Of a stretch of 28,433 bases of DNA, positions 1 to 9,600 are shown piece by piece. Made by a program: the position numbers and the translations under genes. The notes beneath the pieces are model-generated. The model was not told where the DNA came from. It ran no database searches and was given only the letters and a program-made list of their open reading frames with translations. Source of the DNA: a virus; IMG/VR virus record IMGVR_UViG_3300032282_006264, positions 1 to 28,433 of that record; one strand, written 5' to 3'. Each line of letters begins with the position of its first letter. Position 1 is the stretch's first letter.

Positions 1-440
1 AAGCCCAGAGGTTGCATTAGACGGAGCAATCGTGCTGCTACCAGAGAGTATATAGCTGAAAGTTTTGTAGTTTCTTGCAGTTGATGATCCATAGGGAGAT
101 ATGGCAACTGGAGCTATGAATCCAGAGGTTCCAGTTGCATACCTGAATGTCTTGTAGTTGTCTGAGGTTCCAGATGCCGATGTTCTTGGGATTGCAGAAG
201 AGGAAACGACATACTTGAATATTTTTCCGTTTGTCACCGCTCCGTCAAGAGGGCGAGCTGCTTTTGCTATATATCCGCTTGATCCAGTGGTTGTAAAGCT
301 GAAAATTTTTCCGCTGTTCGCAGAGCCTGCGGATGCAACAGTGTATGAAAGCGTTGTTGCCCCACCTCTTATTCTAAAAACCTTTCCATTTGATGCCGAC
401 GCATCAGTTGGCGTTATTGTTTGCGTTTGAGCGTTTCCAG
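1..440 (-). repeat. Short C-terminal repeats of the giant tail protein
   Basis: After the last FCCH-like unit the protein switches to units of about 25-35 residues. Each has a core NGKVF, SGKIF, NGKIF, NYKTF or NYKTF followed by an aromatic/Ser-Thr stretch and then a GxIAP or GYIAK element (residues about 2085-2220). The pattern continues to the window edge, so the total number of units is unknown. It is probably a fibrous beta-structure at the distal end; this is inferred from the repeat pattern only. Confidence 0.55.
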
Positions 441-3400
441 ATTTTATCACTGTGAAAACGTCTGGATTTCCAGTTCCGGAAACTTGCGAAATCGACTGTA
501 TCTGATAATCTCCATCAAGGTTAAATCCAACTCCCGCAAGGGTGACGTATTCATTTTGCTGAAATCCATGTGGCGATCCGCATGTGACAAGAATGGTTCC
601 TAGGGTATTTTGAACTGTGCCGATACGTATGCCGTCTCGCGCAACAGAAAAAATTCCGTTGAGCGAAGATCCAGTTCCGGTAATTCCAGAAATTGTGATT
701 GTATCCCCCTGCAAAAACCCATGCGGGATAGAGGTGGCTATGGTGCTTTCGTTGGCGGCAACTGTTCCAGTTGATGTTGCCCAGTTAACTGTTGTGCTTG
801 CGGTTGTTTGATAACTGAATGACTTTCCAGAGGTTGCTCTTCCGGTTAGGCCCGTCAAGTCTTCCCCAATAAAATCAACAGTAATTGATGAAAACTTTAC
901 CCAAAAATTAAAAGAGGGAATTGTGGAAGATTCTATCTTGGTGACATTATATGTTCCATTGTATTGCGTGCTTATGCCTGAAATCGTTACGGAGTCGCCA
1001 AGAATAAATCCGTGAGGATTAGTGCAGACAAATTGTATTAGACCATTTGCGACGGTTGCATATGATGCTATGTTTGTTAGAAGCTCTCCAGATATCGTAT
1101 CGCTATAAACACCTGTCAATCGGTTAATTGTAATTTTATATGTAAATGTTGTAGTAGTCGGAACTGAAACTACCGCGAAGAGCCCATTATACTGGCTTTG
1201 CCCATCTACATTTGCAACATTTATAGTATCGCCGACGGAAAGCCCATGAGCGGGCCCAGTTGTCAGCTGAACTGCGCCATTAGTCACTTTTGCAGTTTGT
1301 GACGTAAGGTTTATAAAATTTGTTCCGGCCGGAAGAGAAACGAAAAATCCTGCAGATGTAACACCTGATATTGGTGAAACAGTTGTAAGTATATTAAATC
1401 TTGAATCATTAAATCCGCTTAACTTTATAGCCTGATTTATTGAAAGTGCCCCAAACCCAGCGTTTATTCCTGCGCATGCTGCCCAGGCGACAGAGTTGCT
1501 AATAGAACCATTTAGTCCGGATGCAAATCCGTTAGTGAGGCTCGTGGCGTTCCCATTAAATTCGTACACGGGGTATGTTGCGGTTACCCCTGCGGATGTC
1601 GCTGCAGTTGATGGTGCAATCCCGATAGATGGAAGCGTGACGTTTGCAACATGTATTCTGATTACATTATTTGATTGCTGCGCGGCGACAGTACTGTTCA
1701 ATGACGGAAGATAAAATTTATTTGTTGGAGTTGCGCTATCCCAAGAGTCGTAATTTGGACCAACGTTTTTTATAATTAAAGCGTTGGTGTCAAATGCCGT
1801 AACGTTTGTACTTGTTGGAAAATTTGAAGATCCACTCAGTATGACTTCTGCATATTCCCCAACGACACAAGCGGTAAGCTTCGTGGTATTTCTCGTTGAT
1901 GCAACCGTTGCTGTGACCGGAACTTGATACGTAAATGCTGTAGAAGTAACGGTAAGAATTGTCCAAAGGCCGTCAAACGGAGCGCCCATATTTCTTACGG
2001 AAATTTTTTCGCCAGGCTGCATGTAGTGTGCAAATGTTCTGCTGGCATTGTATTGCCCAGTCGTAAGCGTTACCGTTGAGGCTGTCTGCCCGTTAATCGG
2101 AACACACTGATAGTTCTGTATTGATCTTCCCGTAGCCCTGGCAATAACCGTTCCTCCAGCAGCATACGGCGCTCCGGTGGGCCCGCCATTCATTGAAATT
2201 GCAGTTACGTTTGCAGTGCCACCATTCTGTCTTTTTGTTATCTGAATGCCTGATATATACTCATTAACCTCTGCGCCAATTTCTAAAACGACTGCATTTG
2301 CTTGATTTACTGTGCTTCCCGTGATTGTGACGGCATCTCCTGCGGCAATGGTTTGAACTGCGGACGTCCTCACTACTGCGCGGTTGCCGATGCGACCAGC
2401 ATAAGATAGCGCATAAGACCTTCCTGTAGATTGATAGGAATAGACTGGGGCGCTGGTTGATGAAACGGTAGCAACCCCGTCATATGGTGACCCAAGGCCG
2501 CTTATCAATACTGAATCTCCAGATGCTATTGGATTCTCAGCAGCTGTTCTTAGGGTTGCCACATCTCCGTAGCGAGAAGGATAGTTTACGCCTTCGGAAA
2601 TATCAGAAACTGAAAAAGTGCCACTAAATGGAGCGCCAACGCCAGATGAAACAACAACAGAGTCTCCGGGCTGATATCCGTGAGCGTATTCGGTTGTAAG
2701 CGTTGCCTTTGTGCCATCGTGTTGCTTGAACCGCACATTTGCAAATGTTCCCTCGACTATTGCTTGTGCCTGATCGCTAGCATCAAACGGTACATCTGCC
2801 CCTAAGATTGTAATACGATCTTGCACATTGAAACCATGCGCATTATGAGTGGAGAGCGTAGCCATATTCGCAACGCGCTGCTTATACGTGACGTTTGAGT
2901 GCACGGTGTCTACTGGGTATGGGCCGCCGTTGAAAGTTCCATCAATGCCAGAAATAGTTACGTTTTCGCCAGCAACAAGTGCATGTCTTTTTGCTGTTCT
3001 CAACGTTGCAATATTAGAAACTTTTTGCTTCTGAGCAATTTTTATTTTGCTGTCTACATAATTTTTAGATCCATCGAATGTGCCGCCAAGCCCAGCAACA
3101 GTAAAAAGCCCAGAACTGATCCCATGCGCGCCTTGCGTGTAAATAGTCGCGTTGGTGCCATCTCCGCCATACGCAATAACTTCTTTGCTTATTCCAGAAA
3201 GTCCAAATCGGTCATCTATTGTCAGCTGTCCGGATTTTATAACCGCTGCATCAAGACCAACTGTAGAAATTTTTTCACTTGTGATCGCATTAGTAAGTAT
3301 GTCGGCATTGCCGACTGCATTTTGCCAAGACCACTGTGATCCCGACGGCAAAGATGCATCCTTATAAACTCTTCTCAGCCCCGGAGGCGTGCCGCCAAGA

Positions 3401-6400
3401 TGGTACACAACCATTCCTTCCGGGTAATCGGCAAGGCCTGAAGGGTTGAGGTCGGGAAGGACTTCCTCTGATATGATTTCTATAGGCCTCAACGTGGATT
3501 GAAGCTTTTGAAGAGTTACAGATCCGTCTGCAACGGTTGCTTCGGTAAAGGATGGCTGGATTGGCTGGGTCGGGGTAGTAAATAAGCTAGAAGTTCCTTC
3601 CGAGCTTAAGGCCCGCACCTTATAGCGATATTGCAGCGCTGGGGAAAGGCCGGAGTCGACCATGTAGGTAGATTTCGAATTTTGTATTGTTCTGTATTCT
3701 CCGAAATTGTAATAAACCCAACCATCAATAGAAGTAGCAGAAATTGTCCCGGAATCAACTCCAACAAAGGTAAATGAAGTCGTGGTAGTTGATGCAACCT
3801 TCCATTGCCCCTCCAGCTTTAGTAGGCCGGAATCTGACGTGTTAAGATCTATCCTAATAATGTCGTTAATGACAAGCCCGTGCGACTCAGATGTTGTTAC
3901 CGTAACGTTTTGGCCGGACCTTGAAACATCTGATATCGACTTGTAGATTGCCTCTTGTCTTTGAATCTCAAAAGAGGAAATTTTCTTGTTTACTTCGCTG
4001 GTCTCATTATATTTCCAATTAATGCTTATGGACTTATCGTTAGATACGGCAGAGAGCTCCTCGGGACTATCTGGAATCTTTGGTATTGGATTTACTGCAG
4101 TAAGTTGCTTTATCTTCTCGCTTAAGCGAATAAATGAGCTTCTTTGAAGTCTAACATCTCCGCCAACAGTGATTGAGTAAATAACCTCCGTGCCCTGAAT
4201 GCTCCCCTGGACGGCCTTTACAATGAGCGGCTTCGCAACACCCATGACGCTCCACACAAATGGGACAACGTCGCCAACTGCCGGAACCGGATATACAGCA
4301 TCATAAGCATCCCTTGGCCGCATTTTGAACGTGTAGGATTCAATTGGGAGTCCATTTTGCTTCCAGTATGCGGCGGCAGCAAGCTCCGCGTCGGCCAGGG
4401 TCTCAACCCTTTCGTCAGTAATTGCCGCCTCTACTATTTTTCCATTTGTAGACCAGATTCCTGGCGTGAAATCATAATCGACGTACTGAACTGGATTTCC
4501 ATCTGAGTCGAGCAGGGCGACCTTGTCTCCAGTTGAATTTTTTGTGCGGAAAACCGCGTAGAGATGAAGTCTATTTGCAGTGTTTCCAGACTCTACTGGG
4601 CTATTGGGTATTTCCATTTCGTAAATAGGTACTGGCTGCCCCAGGTCCTCCGAGTCTCCGTATCCCATTTGCCCAGTGATAAGCACCATGCTCCAGTCAG
4701 TGAAATAAGCGTATCCCGACTGTTGATCGGTGCAAAGTCCCCTAACGGATGCTTTGGTAGCTCCGGTTGGAACGGTGATAATTTTCCATATCTTTTCCCA
4801 GTTTCCTGCCTGCGAAAGATTCCCAAGGAGATCAGATTGAATCTCATTACCCGATGAGTCATACCAGTCGATGTATGCAAGCCACCTGTCCTGGTGCTCC
4901 GATGCTTTTCCCCTAACAGAGATAAAATATTTTTCTCCATGTACCACTGTTGCGCGCGCAGACGGCGCTTGTTCTATGTACGAATTTTCAATTGCAGAAT
5001 ATGCAGCATAGCCCGAACCGTACGGGCCTGAGGTTGGGCCGGAAATAGAAAATCCGCCAGCGGATATCCAGTGATCAAGAGTTCCGTCATAAATTCCGTT
5101 TGAGACAAGTTCTTCAGTGGTTTTGGGGCGATAGTTTAGTCGGCACCTATATTCCCCTCCGGTGTCGTAGTACCCCTTATCTACCCAGTACTCAGCACCG
5201 GTTTTTTCAGAGATGTAGTCTAATATATTTCTAAGTGTTCTTCCGCCAAATTGCTCTGCATTTGGGGTGTCGCTTTCGTTGAAGTACGGGCTGAATCTAT
5301 ACTGAGTGTCAATTGCCTGCACTTTTTCTCGTATGTCTAAATTGACAGAATCCAGCCATGCCGTATCGAACAAAGACCCAAAAATATTTGCTGGGTATTG
5401 CCATCCGCGTATGTTGTCTTTTCCTATTCCAAGCCTAAAGTATGATCCTTCATAGTACCCGTTATGGGCCTCTGAAACTCCAACCTGCTGTTCCCCTGGG
5501 TTTTCGCCGGAAATCTCGTATACCTCCCCATCCGCCCATCCCCTTGCCGACCCAAAGGAAATAGCAAGCGGGGATCCAGAGGCAGCGAGTGATGAGATGT
5601 AGGAAAAAGATCCAGCTGAAACAGTAGCGTTGGTTATTGATGCGGCACCATTGTCGCCTGATTTCTTATAGGTAAATTTAGTGTTGCTTATTTTTGTTTC
5701 CACGGAAACAAAATCTGTGTTTTCAACAGAGAAACCAGAAGATTGCGGTATAGAAACAACAACTGGATCCCCGGCCACAAGGCCGTGGTTTGTTTTTGTT
5801 TCAACTGTTACTAAATTGCTTGATCGTGTTGCGCTTATTATGACTACCGGGTCCGGTATGGTGTTTATTGATTTGCCAAGGTACTCTAGGGATGAAAGCG
5901 AATCTTTCCTCACGTAAATTCTGTGAGCTGTTGCAAGCTGAGCGTTTTTCCAATAAACTTTCATTCTTTGCGTTGCGGTTCCAGCGCTTAGAATGATAGA
6001 GATTTCTTTTGTTGCCGGTCCGTATTGTGGCGAAATCCCGTCTCTGCCAACAAGCGAAGTAGAAAGCGATTGCATTCTTACGTAGTAAGTTCCGTCTGAC
6101 AAGTTTCCGCCAGTGGATTCCGAAACAACGCTAAGAGAATCTATTTGCCCAATAACTTTCGGAAGCGTTGCTGCAACCGTATAGTAGTCTGTGCCGCCAT
6201 TTATTATGTCTATATCCCTTGCGTCTCTTGGGGCATAGTAGTCCGCAATAATGTGTTCTTCAAGCAGCGCAGTGTTGTCTGCGCACTCTACGTCTTGCGT
6301 TATTGTGTTTCCAGATCTGTTAGTCGAAACTCTTGTAATGATCCCCGCAAAAAGAATTTCATTTGGGCTTATTTCTGTATCAACAACCCTAACTTCTGTT

Positions 6401-6660
6401 CTGTTAGGAATTTCTATAACAAATGATTCATCAAGTATCGCATTGTTTATTTTTTCCTGATCCGTGTCGCCAGGATAGTCCTTATATGAGTTTATGGATT
6501 TTGGAAGGATGGTCCACGCTTGGATACTGCAGTTTGCGCTTGTTCCCTCGCTATTGCCTTCCCACGAAAGGTTTTCGTAGTTTACGCGTGGGCTGATATC
6601 ATAAAAATCTGGTGTTACGCCATCGTATCTAAGCTTTACAAAAATCCTAACGTTTGCCAT
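1..6660 (-). CDS. Giant tail hub / tip protein with many FCCH-like repeats (C-terminus off the left edge)
   Basis: One frame stays open from ATG at 6660 to base 1 (2220 codons); I checked every triplet for stops. The start follows the tape measure stop directly (TAA then ATG) with a GGAAGG ribosome site 6 bases upstream. Residues about 1-150 look like a siphovirus tail hub, with an LFAGIITRV stretch near residue 103. Residues about 517-657 resemble a CBM4/9-type carbohydrate-binding beta-sandwich. Residues about 660-835 resemble the hub segment found before fibre regions. Residues about 861-1020 resemble a fibronectin type III domain. From residue about 1179 to 2060 there are repeated units of the form HGxxxGDxVxIxG...NG, like the E1 FCCH-like domains annotated in phage tail proteins. 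After residue 2074 come shorter repeats ending in GKxF or YKTF. By position and content this is the tail tip/baseplate hub with receptor-binding extensions. The structural role is fairly secure; the domain names rest on sequence resemblance read by eye. Confidence 0.85.
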   Translation of the reverse strand, partial: MANVRIFVKLRYDGVTPDFYDISPRVNYENLSWEGNSEGTSANCSIQAWTILPKSINSYKDYPGDTDQEKINNAILDESFVIEIPNRTEVRVVDTEISPNEILFAGIITRVSTNRSGNTITQDVECADNTALLEEHIIADYYAPRDARDIDIINGGTDYYTVAATLPKVIGQIDSLSVVSESTGGNLSDGTYYVRMQSLSTSLVGRDGISPQYGPATKEISIILSAGTATQRMKVYWKNAQLATAHRIYVRKDSLSSLEYLGKSINTIPDPVVIISATRSSNLVTVETKTNHGLVAGDPVVVSIPQSSGFSVENTDFVSVETKISNTKFTYKKSGDNGAASITNATVSAGSFSYISSLAASGSPLAISFGSARGWADGEVYEISGENPGEQQVGVSEAHNGYYEGSYFRLGIGKDNIRGWQYPANIFGSLFDTAWLDSVNLDIREKVQAIDTQYRFSPYFNESDTPNAEQFGGRTLRNILDYISEKTGAEYWVDKGYYDTGGEYRCRLNYRPKTTEELVSNGIYDGTLDHWISAGGFSISGPTSGPYGSGYAAYSAIENSYIEQAPSARATVVHGEKYFISVRGKASEHQDRWLAYIDWYDSSGNEIQSDLLGNLSQAGNWEKIWKIITVPTGATKASVRGLCTDQQSGYAYFTDWSMVLITGQMGYGDSEDLGQPVPIYEMEIPNSPVESGNTANRLHLYAVFRTKNSTGDKVALLDSDGNPVQYVDYDFTPGIWSTNGKIVEAAITDERVETLADAELAAAAYWKQNGLPIESYTFKMRPRDAYDAVYPVPAVGDVVPFVWSVMGVAKPLIVKAVQGSIQGTEVIYSITVGGDVRLQRSSFIRLSEKIKQLTAVNPIPKIPDSPEELSAVSNDKSISINWKYNETSEVNKKISSFEIQRQEAIYKSISDVSRSGQNVTVTTSESHGLVINDIIRIDLNTSDSGLLKLEGQWKVASTTTTSFTFVGVDSGTISATSIDGWVYYNFGEYRTIQNSKSTYMVDSGLSPALQYRYKVRALSSEGTSSLFTTPTQPIQPSFTEATVADGSVTLQKLQSTLRPIEIISEEVLPDLNPSGLADYPEGMVVYHLGGTPPGLRRVYKDASLPSGSQWSWQNAVGNADILTNAITSEKISTVGLDAAVIKSGQLTIDDRFGLSGISKEVIAYGGDGTNATIYTQGAHGISSGLFTVAGLGGTFDGSKNYVDSKIKIAQKQKVSNIATLRTAKRHALVAGENVTISGIDGTFNGGPYPVDTVHSNVTYKQRVANMATLSTHNAHGFNVQDRITILGADVPFDASDQAQAIVEGTFANVRFKQHDGTKATLTTEYAHGYQPGDSVVVSSGVGAPFSGTFSVSDISEGVNYPSRYGDVATLRTAAENPIASGDSVLISGLGSPYDGVATVSSTSAPVYSYQSTGRSYALSYAGRIGNRAVVRTSAVQTIAAGDAVTITGSTVNQANAVVLEIGAEVNEYISGIQITKRQNGGTANVTAISMNGGPTGAPYAAGGTVIARATGRSIQNYQCVPINGQTASTVTLTTGQYNASRTFAHYMQPGEKISVRNMGAPFDGLWTILTVTSTAFTYQVPVTATVASTRNTTKLTACVVGEYAEVILSGSSNFPTSTNVTAFDTNALIIKNVGPNYDSWDSATPTNKFYLPSLNSTVAAQQSNNVIRIHVANVTLPSIGIAPSTAATSAGVTATYPVYEFNGNATSLTNGFASGLNGSISNSVAWAACAGINAGFGALSINQAIKLSGFNDSRFNILTTVSPISGVTSAGFFVSLPAGTNFINLTSQTAKVTNGAVQLTTGPAHGLSVGDTINVANVDGQSQYNGLFAVVSVPTTTTFTYKITINRLTGVYSDTISGELLTNIASYATVANGLIQFVCTNPHGFILGDSVTISGISTQYNGTYNVTKIESSTIPSFNFWVKFSSITVDFIGEDLTGLTGRATSGKSFSYQTTASTTVNWATSTGTVAANESTIATSIPHGFLQGDTITISGITGTGSSLNGIFSVARDGIRIGTVQNTLGTILVTCGSPHGFQQNEYVTLAGVGFNLDGDYQIQSISQVSGTGNPDVFTVIKSGNAQTQTITPTDASASNGKVFRIRGGATTLSYTVASAGSANSGKIFSFTTTGSSGYIAKAARPLDGAVTNGKIFKYVVSSSAIPRTSASGTSDNYKTFRYATGTSGFIAPVAISPYGSSTARNYKTFSYILSGSSTIAPSNATSGL
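520..3150 (-). repeat. FCCH-like repeat array inside the giant tail protein
   Basis: These coding repeats share the pattern [HG][LFY]xxGDxVxIxG, then about 8 residues, then [NF][ND]G. The H-position falls near residues 1179, 1226, 1275, 1327, 1376 and 1436 (first cluster, about 47-60 residues apart), then about 1805, 1883, 1980 and 2031 (second cluster). Degenerate copies lie near 1545 and 1602, and isolated copies near residues 291 and 927 of the same protein. Some copies lose the His (Asn at 1376, Gln at 1436). The DNA copies are diverged, so this is an old protein-level repeat rather than a recent DNA duplication. Confidence 0.7.
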
Positions 6661-9600
6661 TTACAGCCTTCCAACCCCTGCTGATCGAAGCAGCGAGGAC
6701 TGGGCCCTCGACACTTCTTCTGCGAGCTTCCTTATATCATGGTCATTTCTTACGCTTGGATTGTTGATTATAACACTTGCGTTGATCTCGCCAGAATGCC
6801 CGCCGCCATAAGCAGGGCCGCCAAGCTTCCTAACCTCACTATTTGGCATCACCCTGCCAATTCCGCGCGGAAGTATAATCTCCGGGCCTCTTTCCCCCAC
6901 AAGAGTAGGAACATTCGGGATCGTCATGCCGCCGTCCGCCATCGCAATCATCTTTGTGCCAGCCACCCCAGAGAATGGCGTGGCAATCTTCTTTGGGACG
7001 GCAACTCCTGTGCTTACTACTTTTGGCATTGAGACAATTGGCTTTGAGGATGTTGTTGATCCGTATGGGCTATAAGATGAAGACGACGATATTGGAATGT
7101 TGTACGAGCTTCTTCCCGCCGCAAGCGGTATTGATTTTGTATTGCTTGATTTATTTATAAAGTTTGTATATACAAAGTCCCCGGCCATTTGACCCAAGAT
7201 GCTTCCAAGAAGCGTACCTATTCCCGGAATCGGTATGAGGGATCCAAGGCTTCCGCCTATGATTGATCCAACTGTACCTGCCGCAGCCCTTCCCATATCC
7301 CCGCCGCTGACTGCGGTTGCGATAAGGCCTGCTGCAGAAGCAAGGGGACCGCCAATTTTTGGAATTGCCCCAAGTGCGTTCATGCCAAGAGACATGGCCA
7401 TGTTTGGCAAATTTAGATTCCCGCTTGCGAACATTGACGCAGCATCAACGGCAATAGATGCAAGCGTTCCGCCAAATCTTGTTCCAAGTTTTGCATCAAT
7501 TGAACGTATTGTTGATGTTTTGCCGGTATTCCATTTTTGCTGCCCAGCAAGGCTGGAAACAAAGTTTTTTATTTTTGGATTATTTGAAGGAATAGACCCT
7601 TTATGCTCGGAAAAAACTCTATATATTTCTGCGTATAGCTCTCTTGGGTTTGTTGTTCCGTACGGCGTCGGGGATGCCCACTCTTTCCCGCCAAGCATCG
7701 ACCATTCATTATTGGGCGAGAATAGCTTTTCTCCCGCTGCCTTGCTAAGCGCGCTTGCGGCAAATTTTGATGTCTCTACTCCCGTTCCTATTTTACGTCC
7801 GGAAACAAGGGAAAGTAGTGCGTCAAGGGGAGAGGATGCAATTGATGAAGTTCTGTTTGTCCAATATTCAACAAGGTGACCAATTTCATGTGCGATATAA
7901 CCCGAAATATCATTGTTAGTCTGCGACAGTAAGAAGTTACCGGGTGCGTGTATGGATCTTGCTTCTGGCCTAGCAAGCGCGGCCGTTTTGCTTGTAGGCC
8001 TCAGTGAAACTTCTTCGCGAGCAGTATCGACAAATGCATCATCGGAATCTATATATATAACAGGCTTCTTGCCTTTTCCAAACATTCCCTTTGGAGCAAA
8101 AGAAATGGCTCTTTCTGCACCCTTCGCAACAGCTGAAAGATCTACTGGCCCGGGAATCGAAGAGTCGATGATAATATCGCCCCACGGGTAAGATATTCTG
8201 CTTCCAGTTCCTGATTTCGCTCTTGTTTCGCCAGCTGGAAGCGAAACATCTCCGACATACCCACCCTCAGCTCTGTGCTGAGCCCCAATAGAGGCAACAT
8301 TTGGTGGAAGCTTGTGGTTGGGTATTACGTACCCGCCGCCACCTGGGAACATTTTGAGAATTTCTGGACCGTTTTCGCCAACAAGATATGTTCCCTTGCT
8401 TGGAACGGCTCCGCCCTTTGCGTACTTGGAATTTATTGGCGCGTACTTAGTTAGGTCTACTTTCGATGTTATATATCCACCGAACCCAGCGGGAATTTCC
8501 GCGTTGGTGAAAAGTCCCCTAACCTTTGCAAATGCTGCCTTTTGAACGTTATATGCATTTGCCATTGCGGCGGGGTTATTAAAGCTTGCGCTTGTTTCTG
8601 CGGTTTTCTGGGCCTTAAACATCTCTCCGCCGGGGGCAAACATCGTAATTGCGTTTGCCCTTGCGCCTTGCCATGCGTAGTATCTTCCATCGCCCTTGCC
8701 GAACGGATTCTTTGCAGCGCTCAGCGCGGCTGCAGTTTCAGTAAATTTATTCTTCAGGTTTGCAATAAGCGCAACCGATGCCTCGGTCATAGACCTCTGC
8801 GCAAGATTTTGCAATGATGCAGCATACTCCTGTGCAAGCTGCGCATATTCCGGAGTTCCTATGCCGCGCCAATTGTCATATGGCCTTCCACCAAGCATAC
8901 TCTGGCTATTACTGGAGTTTGGATCGCTGGTGTTAGTGTTTGTTTTATCATCCTGAGCTGCCTTAAGCTGATTTCCAAGATCTTTAACTTTTTTAAGTTG
9001 CTCTTTAAGTTTATCGATCTGCTTGCCAAATTTCTCTAGAGTCGAATCCCATGTTCCAAGGAATCCGTCGCCAAAGTTTCTTGCATCTTCTGTGAGATTT
9101 GCATCGAGAACTCCAACCTCGGAAAGGGTAACGCTGTAAAGGTCGGCAATCATTTTTACCGCCTGGTCCCCTGTGATCTTGCCCTCTTCAATAAGGCGCA
9201 TGATCTCCGCCATTCCTTCTTGGAATTTCATCTTTGCAGCTTGGAATAGCTCGTCAATATGCTGCAAGCCAAGCTTCACTGGCTCGCTAGACATTGCCTC
9301 ATCTAGGGATATTTTCTTCCTCTCAAGAGCTGCCCTTTTAAGTTCTTCAGTCTTTGCGTCCTCTGCATCTCTCATCCTTGCGGCAGCATCAAGTGGGTCT
9401 ATCGAAGCATCGTATTGCGCAAGTCTAGCCATTTCAACATTTCTAGTTGCGCTCTTAATGCTTTTTTCTATTTCAAGCAGTCTATTTTTCTTATCTTGCA
9501 GCTCGATTTCTTTCTTTAGGGCAAGAAGGTTCCATTCAGTTCCGTCAACCATAACTTTCTGAGTAGAAAGGAATGCATCTTTAGCTTTTTCGAGAGCTTC

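Noticed and set aside
1-3200. CRISPR array or intergenic repeats
   Set aside because: The recurring CCATG-type words on the plus strand are the codons of the PHGF/HG repeat motif within an open coding frame, with no constant repeat sequence or spacer length.
7199-7879. Plus-strand 226-residue frame inside the tape measure gene
   Set aside because: It is antisense to a well-supported gene, has no ribosome site, and its composition is explained by the opposite strand.
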